From contig JAPLZS010000193.1 in the NCBI GenBank assembly GCA_026394915.1, forward strand, positions 1 through 5,005: a stretch of 5,005 bases of DNA. Direction: 5' to 3'. The translations under genes and the position numbers were made by a program. Shown here one piece after another: positions 1 to 5,005 of the stretch. Below the pieces are notes generated by a model. It did no database searches. It worked only from the letters and a program-made list of their open reading frames with translations, and was not told the origin of the DNA. Within the stretch, counting starts at the first letter, position 1. Each line of letters begins with the position of its first letter. The DNA is from Candidatus Woesearchaeota archaeon. GTDB lineage: Archaea > Nanobdellota > Nanobdellia > Woesearchaeales > UBA12501.

Positions 1-563
1 ATCTCGTTTATCTCATTTCCATCATCTTGAGTTTCAGTCTCTAATGCTTCCCCTATATCATTCTCTTGTTTTTTTATCTCAATTTCTTTTCTTATCTGAT
101 CTTTTGGTTCTGTAATCTTTGAAACAGTTGGATTTGCTGTCTGCTTGGTTTGGGTATAATCATTTTTTTCTTCTGGGCCAAGCTCAATCTTCCTCACTTC
201 AACCCATCTTTTGTCTTCAAGAGGCTTTATTATCTCAGGCATTATATATATCTCGTTTGAGTACTCTCTTGGCCTCCCTATCAGCACAACAACATCACCC
301 ACTGCCAGATTGTTAAGGAATAGGTTTTCTTCAAAACTCCTCACATTGATCCTTCCAGATCCATCATCTATTGTTGCGGATACGCTGCTTGAGAATTCAT
401 TCTGGTTCTTTTCAACAACAACGCCGATTATATTGACTCTGGATATCTTCTGGCTGCCCCATAATATATGGTTCGGCTCCCATCCCTCATTAACCACATA
501 TTTGCCATTAAGAAGACATCTTATCCTTGTCTTGATTGCGGTCTGCCTTGCCTGAGATTCCAT
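1..563 (-). CDS. RPA32-like OB-fold single-stranded DNA-binding protein (partial, C-terminus off the window)
   Basis: This gene starts at ATG 563-561 and runs off the left edge; 187 codons are visible and no stop is reached. Residues about 41-110 read as an OB fold: a first strand with VNIIGVVVEKN, then ATIDDGSGRINVRSF, then VGDVVVLIGRPRE and YIMPEI. This is the arrangement of the RPA32/archaeal RPA-associated OB family, which binds single-stranded DNA at replication forks and repair sites. A conserved-looking leader (EGWEPNHIL, 26-34) precedes it. After about residue 125 the chain becomes charged and low in hydrophobics, probably a disordered or partner-binding tail. It lies 82 bp downstream of MCM on the same strand, which fits a replication role. 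The start at 563 is preferred because GAGATGAT (575-568) lies 4 nt upstream. In-frame ATGs at 572 and 626 are alternatives; the latter would add a hydrophobic 21-residue leader unlike the family. The family call is by eye; the exact subfamily is uncertain. Confidence 0.8.
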   Translation of the reverse strand, partial: MESQARQTAIKTRIRCLLNGKYVVNEGWEPNHILWGSQKISRVNIIGVVVEKNQNEFSSSVSATIDDGSGRINVRSFEENLFLNNLAVGDVVVLIGRPREYSNEIYIMPEIIKPLEDKRWVEVRKIELGPEEKNDYTQTKQTANPTVSKITEPKDQIRKEIEIKKQENDIGEALETETQDDGNEINE

Positions 564-567
564 ATAA

Positions 568-575
568 ATCATCTC
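568..575 (-). promoter_or_regulatory. Shine-Dalgarno-like site of the OB-fold gene
   Basis: Read on the minus strand this is GAGATGAT, one base different from the archaeal anti-16S complement GAGGTGAT. It ends 4 nt before ATG 563-561. It contains an in-frame ATG (572-570), which is the nearest competing start. The site is the main reason for choosing 563 over 626. Confidence 0.5.
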
Positions 576-622
576 TTGATGCTGTGATAACACTGATATG
601 ATGACACAGTAATATAACTTCA

Positions 623-633
623 CCATATAAATC
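623..633 (-). promoter_or_regulatory. Possible TATA box upstream of the OB-fold gene
   Basis: The minus strand reads GATTTATATGG, close to the archaeal TATA consensus TTTATATA. Initiation about 26 bp downstream would fall near position 602 and give a leader of about 40 nt before ATG 563. The element lies between the MCM stop codon (646) and the OB-fold gene, so the gene could be transcribed on its own as well as by read-through from MCM. The same 11 bases recur exactly at 560-570, over the chosen start codon. This is inference from sequence and spacing only. Confidence 0.35.
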
Positions 634-645
634 CTGATTATTGCA

Positions 646-2667
646 TTAGGTTCTCTGTATAAATCCTCTTCTTGGCTCAAAAAGATCGCCGGATCTCTTG
701 AGTTTCTCTATTGCTTCGTCAACCCTGTCTGCTTTTATCCCTTTCTCTTCTGAGCCTCTGACAATATCCTCAACAGGAACTGTCTTTCCTATCTTGTTCT
801 CAAGGTCAATTATGACATCCCTCACTATTGATATTGTGCTTCTCTGTGTGGCTGTTATCCCAGTAGTTATCCTGTCAATGTCGATCTTTCCTGTATCCTT
901 GTCGAATCCGATCTGCATCAGGCAATAATTAAGAAGCTCTACTGCTCTTTTTGCATCGTTTCTTGTGACAATGCTGCTCAATCTGAGCTTTGCATTTGCC
1001 TCTGCAAGCCTGACAAGGGCTTCAAGCTGCCTTGCAGTTATCGGTATTGTCTTGACTGCACTCTCTTCTGATGAGCCAGAGCTCCTCATTGTTATATAAT
1101 ACTCCTTTATCTCTTCAAGCGCGCCGTCGCTCAATGCAGGAGCTATATTCTTTCTCGCATAAGAAATATATTTCTTGAGCAGGTTTGTGCTAATTGCCAC
1201 TTTTTTCTCTTCAGAATCCTGATGGAGATTAAGTATAAACGTTGCCATCTTCTCATCATTGACCTTGTCCGGCATATCCTTTATCGGGAATATGAGATCA
1301 AACCTGTTTATGAGTGTAGGGGGGAGATCTATCTGCTTTCCTATGACTTCATAAGCATCGAATCTTCCGAACTTAGGATTGGCTGCTGCAAGGACAGTTG
1401 TCTCTGCCCTCAATGTTGCCTGTATGTTTGCCTTTGATATCGTGATTGTCTGCTGTTCAAGGGCCTCATGCATAGCAGACCTGTCTTCCTTTGACATCTT
1501 ATCCAGCTCATCTATCATGCAGAAACCATGGTTTGCAAGGACTAATGCCCCTGCTTCAAGAGCCCAACCTTTCAGGAACTCATCTTTCACAACAGCGGCA
1601 GTAAGGCCTGCGCCTGATGCTCCCTTTCCGCTCACATACCTTGCTTTTGGCGCGATTATGGTGGCTCTCTTAAGAAGCTGGGATTTTCCTGCTCCAGGAT
1701 CTCCGATGAGGAGTATATGCATGTCTCCTCTTGTAGTGCTTCCATCTTTCCTCTTTTTTCTCAGTCCGCCGACAAGCTGGAGTATTATCGCTTCTTTTAT
1801 CTTCTCATAACCATAGATAGATGGGGCCAATGAGCTCACTATCTTCTGATACAGCTTTGGATCCTGCGCAAGCTCTTTTATCTGTCTCTCTTCTTCCGCT
1901 GTTATCATCACTTCGCTGAATTCCTCATCAACAGAATCAACATAATTCGCCTCAACCAATAAATCAAATCTTATTGACTGGCCCCCTGTCCTCAATATTA
2001 TCGGCACTTCTTTAACAATACCATTCACAACAACCTTTGTCCCTGGGTTTGTCTTCTTGTCTTCAATAGGGCTAACAAGGTCCTCTTTCAGGAAAACATC
2101 CATCCTTTTTGGCTGCCCACCGCTCTCAAGATCTTCAGAAGACTCCTCAAGGACAATCCTCTGCGCATCCACAAGTTCCTTGTTCAAGAGCCTGAACTTC
2201 CCCTTTCTTCCGCAGCCGCATCTTGATGGCTCCTTGAATTTTGTGTCTAGCTGAAGGACTGAGATTATGTTTCCGCAGCTTGGGCATTCAAACCTTGCAG
2301 AAGTCACCTGAGGTCTTACATCAGATTTCTGCCTTACAACGCCCTCAATGAACACAAACTGGCCGATATGGCCGCTTCGTATGTCTCTTATGAGTGTCTT
2401 CTGGCTCTGAGGGAGATTAGAAAACCGTATCCTGAAACTCTTTGGCCGTTTAGGCAGATCAAAGCCGTCTATTGACATCTCTGCTGCCCGTATGACCTCT
2501 TCAGGCTGTTCAAGAAGATCATCAGCAAGCTCTGGATCGAACTTGGAAAGCCCTGAAAAATCCACAATCAGGGATCCCTCTCCCTTTCTTATCTTCTCAA
2601 GAAGGTCTGCATGATAATTTACCTGGATGAATTCCCCAAATTTCTTGATCTGTTCTGCAACTTCCAT
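646..2667 (-). CDS. mcm: Replicative DNA helicase MCM
   Basis: The product has 673 residues, the usual length of an archaeal MCM. It forms a hexameric ring that unwinds duplex DNA at the fork using ATP. Domains in order: an N-terminal helical part (about 1-75); an OB fold carrying a four-cysteine zinc site (C128, C131, C150, C152); an AAA+ ATPase core (about 270-580); and a C-terminal winged-helix domain (about 605-673). In the core I see Walker A GDPGAGKS (322-329, K328), Walker B MIDE (384-387, D386 and E387), sensor 1 in AAANP (N430), the arginine finger in LINRFD (R455) and a sensor-2 arginine in ITARQLEAL (R546). All catalytic residues are present, so it should be active. There is no intein, although Walker A is a known intein site in archaeal MCMs. 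A weak ribosome site (GGAAAA) directly precedes the ATG. It follows TBP by 79 bp and precedes an OB-fold gene on the same strand. Confidence 0.97.
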   Translation of the reverse strand: MEVAEQIKKFGEFIQVNYHADLLEKIRKGEGSLIVDFSGLSKFDPELADDLLEQPEEVIRAAEMSIDGFDLPKRPKSFRIRFSNLPQSQKTLIRDIRSGHIGQFVFIEGVVRQKSDVRPQVTSARFECPSCGNIISVLQLDTKFKEPSRCGCGRKGKFRLLNKELVDAQRIVLEESSEDLESGGQPKRMDVFLKEDLVSPIEDKKTNPGTKVVVNGIVKEVPIILRTGGQSIRFDLLVEANYVDSVDEEFSEVMITAEEERQIKELAQDPKLYQKIVSSLAPSIYGYEKIKEAIILQLVGGLRKKRKDGSTTRGDMHILLIGDPGAGKSQLLKRATIIAPKARYVSGKGASGAGLTAAVVKDEFLKGWALEAGALVLANHGFCMIDELDKMSKEDRSAMHEALEQQTITISKANIQATLRAETTVLAAANPKFGRFDAYEVIGKQIDLPPTLINRFDLIFPIKDMPDKVNDEKMATFILNLHQDSEEKKVAISTNLLKKYISYARKNIAPALSDGALEEIKEYYITMRSSGSSEESAVKTIPITARQLEALVRLAEANAKLRLSSIVTRNDAKRAVELLNYCLMQIGFDKDTGKIDIDRITTGITATQRSTISIVRDVIIDLENKIGKTVPVEDIVRGSEEKGIKADRVDEAIEKLKRSGDLFEPRRGFIQRT

Positions 2668-2697
2668 TTTTCCAGATTTTATCCTGACATTGTATCA

Positions 2698-2716
2698 TGA
2701 AAATAAAAAATAAAGA
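2698..2716 (-). terminator. T-rich probable terminator between TBP and MCM
   Basis: On the minus strand the TBP stop codon is followed about 30 bp later by a T-rich tract (T3-A-T6-A-T4). Archaeal RNA polymerase terminates at such oligo-T stretches without needing a hairpin, so this probably ends much of the TBP transcript. No clear TATA box with suitable spacing lies between it and the MCM start at 2667. MCM may therefore depend on read-through or on a weak promoter inside this tract. Confidence 0.4.
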
Positions 2717-2746
2717 GCATATGATCGCTTAATCAGCTGAGCCTTA

Positions 2747-3286
2747 TCACTTTATCTTCTTCAAGTTTGCAATCAGCTTGTCAAGCGCGTTATGGACTTC
2801 CTGCTCGCTTTTTGTTCCTGTGCATACCACTTTTCCATTGCTGAAAAGAAGGAATGTGGCCTTTGCTTCTGCAAGCTTGTACACAAGCCCAGGAAACTGC
2901 TCTGGTTCATATTCTGTGTTGTCAAGCTTCATTGCCAATGTATTCAGGTTAAGATCCATGCCGACTGATCCTGATGCGACTATGTTCTGGATCTTCACTT
3001 CTGGCTTTATCTTTATCTTGATGCCTATCTTCTCAAGGCTTTTGATTATCTTTTGGATTGATTCCTCAACTTTATCCATTGATCTTGCGCCAGTGCAGAC
3101 TATTTTGCCTGAGCTGAATATCAAAGCAGATGTTTTTGGCTCCTTTATCCTGATCACAAGCCCAGGAAACTGCTCTGGATTGTATTCTGTATTGCTTAAT
3201 GTTGCCGCCATCTTTTCCAATGGGATGTCGTGGCCTAAAGAAGAAGAAACCACTATATTCACTACCTTTATTTCTACCTTACCCAT
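2747..3286 (-). CDS. tbp: TATA-box-binding protein (TBP)
   Basis: This is the basal transcription factor that binds and bends the TATA box and recruits TFB and RNA polymerase. The 179 residues form the classic saddle: two direct repeats, about 3-88 and 94-179, offset by 91. My hand alignment gives 43 identities in 86 positions. The four phenylalanines that wedge into the minor groove are all present: F40 and F57 in the first half, F131 and F148 in the second. The minor-groove asparagines N10 and N101 and both KxVCTG strands are also there. The protein ends in a basic LKKIK, without the acidic tail seen in many euryarchaeal TBPs. The start ATG at 3286 is preceded by GTGGGGGT (3300-3293), a G-rich Shine-Dalgarno-like run, and by TATA-like elements. 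It is divergent from the DUF192 gene and is followed by MCM on the same strand. Confidence 0.98.
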   Translation of the reverse strand: MGKVEIKVVNIVVSSSLGHDIPLEKMAATLSNTEYNPEQFPGLVIRIKEPKTSALIFSSGKIVCTGARSMDKVEESIQKIIKSLEKIGIKIKIKPEVKIQNIVASGSVGMDLNLNTLAMKLDNTEYEPEQFPGLVYKLAEAKATFLLFSNGKVVCTGTKSEQEVHNALDKLIANLKKIK

Positions 3287-3302
3287 GTTTATACCCCCAC
3301 GC

Positions 3303-3312
3303 TATTTATAAA
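3303..3312 (-). promoter_or_regulatory. TATA box candidate for TBP, start-codon proximal
   Basis: The minus strand reads TTTATAAATA, a near-perfect archaeal TATA box. Its centre is about 21 bp upstream of the TBP start codon, so initiation 25 bp or so downstream would fall at or just inside the ATG and give a leaderless message. If the G-rich ribosome site before the ATG is used, the more distal box at 3330-3337 is the better promoter. Confidence 0.45.
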
Positions 3313-3329
3313 CCATTTAAAACCTAATG

Positions 3330-3337
3330 TTTTATAT
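3330..3337 (-). promoter_or_regulatory. TATA box candidate for TBP, distal
   Basis: The minus strand reads ATATAAAA. Initiation about 25 bp downstream would fall near 3308 and leave a leader of about 22 nt that includes the G-rich Shine-Dalgarno-like run at 3293-3300. This is the promoter most consistent with leadered translation of TBP. Confidence 0.4.
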
Positions 3338-3411
3338 CATTTTTAAATAAACTTAACCTTTATAAATACTTTGATTTTAAGGCGTATATTTTACGGGAGA
3401 GGCCCGATAAG

Positions 3412-3435
3412 CCCTTTAAATAAGTTTATAAAGGG
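3412..3435. repeat. Inverted repeat overlapping the DUF192 promoter
   Basis: CCCTTTA (3412-3418) and TAAAGGG (3429-3435) are perfect inverted repeats separated by 10 bp. The right arm overlaps the TATA-like TTTATAAA at 3425-3432. An outer, nearly matching pair, AGAGGCCC (3398-3405) and GGGTCTCT (3433-3440), overlaps it and offers a competing pairing. It could be an operator for a dimeric repressor or simply chance symmetry around an AT-rich box. Confidence 0.4.
3425..3432 (+). promoter_or_regulatory. TATA box candidate for the DUF192 gene
   Basis: TTTATAAA lies here with its centre about 27 bp before ATG 3456. That spacing predicts initiation almost exactly at the ATG, giving a leaderless message, and it would exclude GTG 3447 as a start. 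A second TTTATAAAT at 3359-3367 is nearly symmetrical and could serve either strand. Confidence 0.45.
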
Positions 3436-3455
3436 TCTCTTGGATTGTGATTCCG

Positions 3456-3797
3456 ATGATTTTCAACAAAACCAACAAGACCTGTATAGTGAAAAAGCAC
3501 CGTTTCTGTGATTCTGTTGCCTCAAAGGCCCTTGGATTGATGTTCTCAAGGAAAATAACTGATTCTGGCCTGGTCTTCAGGTTCAGCAGGGAGTCAAAAC
3601 AGGCTCTTCATATGTTCTTTGTATTCTATCCAATAGATGTGCTTTTCCTTGACAGGGAAAAAAGGATAGTTGAGATAAAGAGGCATTTCAGGCCCTTTAC
3701 AGTTTATCTTCCCAAGAAGAAGAGCGTTTTCATAATAGAGCTTCCTGATGGCAAGGCAAAAGATTGCTGTGTAAGGGATAACATAATATTTAAATAA
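3456..3797 (+). CDS. DUF192 family protein
   Basis: The product is a small protein (113 residues from ATG 3456; 116 from the in-frame GTG 3447) of the DUF192/COG1430 family, whose biochemical role is not established. Family marks are visible in order: ALGLMFSRKI near the start, then LVFRFSRES, the hallmark LHMFFVFYPIDVLFLD, then RIVEIKRHF, and a closing VFIIELPDGKAKD with VRDNIIF. It covers a complete single domain. I see no signal peptide or membrane segment, so it is probably cytosolic, whereas many bacterial members are exported. I favour ATG 3456 because the TATA box at 3425-3432 would start transcription there, and because GTGAT at 3447-3451 looks like part of a ribosome site. It is divergent from TBP, and its stop codon overlaps the likely tRNA promoter 25 bp before the tRNA. 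Confidence 0.85.
   Translation: MIFNKTNKTCIVKKHRFCDSVASKALGLMFSRKITDSGLVFRFSRESKQALHMFFVFYPIDVLFLDREKRIVEIKRHFRPFTVYLPKKKSVFIIELPDGKAKDCCVRDNIIFK
3787..3796 (+). promoter_or_regulatory. Probable TATA box of the tRNA-Trp gene
   Basis: TATTTAAATA lies with its centre about 31 bp before the first base of the tRNA. Initiation about 26 bp downstream would fall near 3818 and leave a 5-nt leader for RNase P to remove. It overlaps the last sense codon and stop codon of the DUF192 gene. Confidence 0.5.
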
Positions 3798-3822
3798 AGG
3801 GCAGTTTCTATCGTAATAAATC

Positions 3823-3926
3823 GGGGCTGTAGTATAAACCAATTGCCGAAAGGCAGTGTGGGTACATCCTGGCTAGAATAGTCGGCTCCAGACCGTCGGA
3901 TCTGGGTTCGAATCCCAGCAGCCCCA
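3823..3926 (+). tRNA. tRNA-Trp (anticodon CCA), with a D-loop intron
   Basis: The acceptor stem GGGGCTG (3823-3829) pairs fully with CAGCCCC (3919-3925), followed by discriminator A3926 and no encoded CCA. The T-arm is CTGGG-TTCGAAT-CCCAG (3902-3918). The anticodon loop CTCCAGA (3886-3892) gives anticodon CCA (3888-3890), which reads the tryptophan codon UGG. Its stem GTCGG/CCGTC has a T-T mismatch at 28-42. The variable region is GGAT. The gene is 104 nt, about 30 more than a tRNA needs, and the excess lies in the D-loop. Removing 3838-3867 leaves 74 nt with A14, A15, G18, G19 and A21 in place and an A15-T48 Levitt pair. The usual intron site after position 37 is empty. A T7 run follows directly. 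The tRNA call is firm; the exact splice sites are inference. Confidence 0.93.
3838..3867 (+). other. Predicted 30-nt tRNA intron in the D-loop (between positions 15 and 16)
   Basis: The precursor can fold as follows. D-stem strand GTAT (3832-3835) pairs with intron GTAC (3862-3865) as a 4-bp central helix. It is flanked by the 3-nt bulges AAA (3836-3838) and ATC (3866-3868). The intron itself forms CCA/TGG (3839-3841 with 3859-3861), a bulged G3858, then ATTGCC/GGCAGT (3842-3847 with 3852-3857) closed by a GAAA tetraloop. Archaeal splicing endonuclease cuts after the second base of each bulge, which gives cuts after 3837 and 3867. The joined product reads TAGTATAA-CCTGGCTAG, a normal D-arm sequence. 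The outer exon helix is weak or absent, so this is a relaxed bulge-helix-bulge. Too short to encode anything. Confidence 0.75.
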
Positions 3927-3933
3927 TTTTTTT
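3927..3933 (+). terminator. Oligo-T terminator of tRNA-Trp
   Basis: Seven T residues immediately follow the discriminator base of the tRNA. Archaeal RNA polymerase stops at such runs, so the tRNA is probably its own unit and the permease downstream is read from another promoter, perhaps the weak TATA-like TTCATAAAT at 3932-3940. Confidence 0.6.
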
Positions 3934-3980
3934 CATAAATCCTTCAAATCAAATTTAGACCAAGACAAAAAAGAGGAAAC

Positions 3981-5005
3981 ATGCCAAAACTAGAGCTTTT
4001 TGAGGCAATCGCGACTATTGTAGGCTGCATAATCGGAGCAGGAATTCTAGGAATCCCTTATGTCATAGCAAAATCAGGGTTCATAACAGGAGCAATGCTG
4101 ATAATCCTTCTTGGAATTGTGATAATAGTCCTTTATCTCTATCTTGGAGAGATTGTTCTGAGGACAAAAGGCAAGCACCAACTGACAGGCTATGCAGAGA
4201 AATACCTTGGCAGATGGGGCAAATTCTTGATGATGATATCAATGCTTGTAGGGCTGTATGGAGCTTTGATTGCTTATTTCATAGGAGAAGGTGATGAGCT
4301 GAGCGCTATATTCGGAGGTTCGCCCATCTATTACACCATCCTGTTCTTTCTGCTTGGAGCAACACTTCTTTATTTTGGGATCGAGACACTGGAGAAATCA
4401 GAATTATTCTCTGTTATAGCCGTACTCCTGATAATCTCTGTGATAATCTTCTTCACATATCCACATGTCAATGTTGATAACCTAAGGATGTTTGACATCT
4501 CAAAGTTCTTTGTTCCTTTCGGAGTTCTGCTTTTTGCTTATACCGGCATGATAGCTGTCCCAGAAGCAAATGAAATGCTCAGCCATGACAAAAGAAGGTT
4601 AAAGACAGCAGTTGCAATGGGGGTTCTTATACCAATAATAGTCTATTTTGTGTTCTCTCTTGTTGTAGTGGGGTCAATAGGGCTGTCTGGGTTTGAATCA
4701 CTTGCAGGAGACCAGAGGATAGCCACAATAGCTCTTGGAATGGTCGTGAATCCTAACCTATTCCTTATAGCAAATCTTTTTGCAGTGTTTGCTATGTTCA
4801 CATCATTCATGGCAGTCGGGTTTGCATTGAAAGAGATGTTGATATATGATTATGATTTCAAGAAAAAGACAGCATGGGCCATGACATGTTTTGTTCCGTT
4901 GATCATCGCCCTGCTGAGCGTCACAAACTTTATACAGGTGATAGAGATTGCAGGAGTGATTGCAGGAGGAATAAACGCGGTTCTTATACTCCTTATGTTC
5001 CACAA
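3981..5005 (+). CDS. Aromatic amino-acid (Trp/Tyr) permease-like transporter (partial, C-terminus off the window)
   Basis: The frame is open from ATG 3981 to the right edge, 341 codons with no stop. It is a polytopic membrane protein with about ten hydrophobic spans visible (roughly 8-28, 34-55, 81-101, 116-132, 141-160, 176-195, 208-231, 258-285, 297-316 and 318-340). Span 1 carries GCIIGAGILGIPYVI (15-29), the unwound-helix substrate and ion site typical of the APC superfamily. Span 6 has FGVLLFAYTGMIAVPEANEM (180-199), typical of the Trp/Tyr permease and AAAP group. It most likely imports an amino acid driven by H+ or Na+; the substrate cannot be read from sequence. Members usually have 11 spans and about 400 residues, so only the last 50-80 residues should be missing. 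GAGG at 3973-3976, 4 nt before the ATG, supports the start. It follows tRNA-Trp by 54 bp, probably as a separate unit. Confidence 0.85.
   Translation, partial: MPKLELFEAIATIVGCIIGAGILGIPYVIAKSGFITGAMLIILLGIVIIVLYLYLGEIVLRTKGKHQLTGYAEKYLGRWGKFLMMISMLVGLYGALIAYFIGEGDELSAIFGGSPIYYTILFFLLGATLLYFGIETLEKSELFSVIAVLLIISVIIFFTYPHVNVDNLRMFDISKFFVPFGVLLFAYTGMIAVPEANEMLSHDKRRLKTAVAMGVLIPIIVYFVFSLVVVGSIGLSGFESLAGDQRIATIALGMVVNPNLFLIANLFAVFAMFTSFMAVGFALKEMLIYDYDFKKKTAWAMTCFVPLIIALLSVTNFIQVIEIAGVIAGGINAVLILLMFH

Noticed and set aside
211..555. A 114-codon plus-strand frame near the left end
   Set aside because: It is antisense to the OB-fold gene, whose frame gives a recognisable domain. The plus-strand product is low-complexity and hydrophobic by mirror of that coding sequence.
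1681..1720. Possible intein in the MCM Walker A region
   Set aside because: This is a known intein site in archaeal MCMs, but the frame passes straight through GDPGAGKS with normal flanks and total length.
1379..1810. A 143-codon plus-strand frame inside MCM
   Set aside because: It is antisense to the MCM AAA+ core, where all catalytic motifs lie in the minus-strand frame.
2778..3311. A 177-codon open frame on the plus strand opposite TBP
   Set aside because: It is exactly antisense to a complete, well-conserved TBP gene, and its residues follow from the codon pattern of that gene. No family resemblance seen.
3594..3842. An 82-codon minus-strand frame over the DUF192 gene and tRNA start
   Set aside because: It is antisense to the DUF192 hallmark motif and runs into the tRNA; no ribosome site or family likeness.
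3842..3857. GAAA-capped hairpin as a stand-alone regulatory RNA or terminator
   Set aside because: It lies inside the tRNA gene, has no T run after it, and is better explained as the body of the D-loop intron.
3863..3892. Reading GTAC at 3862-3865 as the true D-stem with an intron between 26 and 27
   Set aside because: This leaves a 26-nt D-loop without a conventional layout and needs a second insertion of about 14 nt. The single D-loop intron explains all the excess at once.
4803..5003. A 66-codon minus-strand frame at the right end
   Set aside because: It is antisense to the membrane spans of the permease, and its cysteine- and histidine-rich look comes from reversed hydrophobic codons.

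Overview
The window reads as archaeal chromosome. It holds a TATA-binding protein, an MCM replicative helicase and a single-stranded-DNA-binding OB-fold protein in one direction. In the other direction it holds a DUF192 protein, a tRNA-Trp gene with an apparent D-loop intron, and a membrane amino-acid permease. The archaeal assignment rests on TBP and MCM sitting side by side, TATA boxes of the TTTATAAA type, Shine-Dalgarno-like GAGG/GTGAT motifs, an oligo-T terminator and a tRNA with no encoded CCA. Base composition is moderate, with frequent ATA and AGG codons. The lineage cannot be fixed from the sequence alone; a DPANN-like or euryarchaeal group is possible but is a guess.

Layout. Minus strand, read right to left: TBP (3286 to 2747), a 79-bp spacer with a T-rich probable terminator, MCM helicase (2667 to 646), then a partial RPA32-like OB-fold protein (563 to beyond position 1). 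Plus strand: a DUF192 protein (3456 to 3797), tRNA-Trp (3823 to 3926) ending in a T7 run, and a Trp/Tyr-type permease (3981 to beyond 5005). The roughly 170-bp stretch between the divergent TBP and DUF192 genes carries several TATA-like elements and an inverted repeat overlapping one of them.

Function. The minus-strand block joins the basal promoter-recognition factor (TBP) with two replication-fork proteins: the helicase motor and a protein likely to bind the single strand it exposes. The plus-strand genes look like separate housekeeping units.

The most interesting signal is in the tRNA. The gene is 104 nt long. The sequence folds as a bulge-helix-bulge-like element that would remove a 30-nt intron between positions 15 and 16 of the D-loop and leave a 74-nt tRNA with anticodon CCA. 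A second point is a 24-bp stretch identical between the two halves of the TBP gene. Nothing in the window looks like a defence system, mobile element or CRISPR array.
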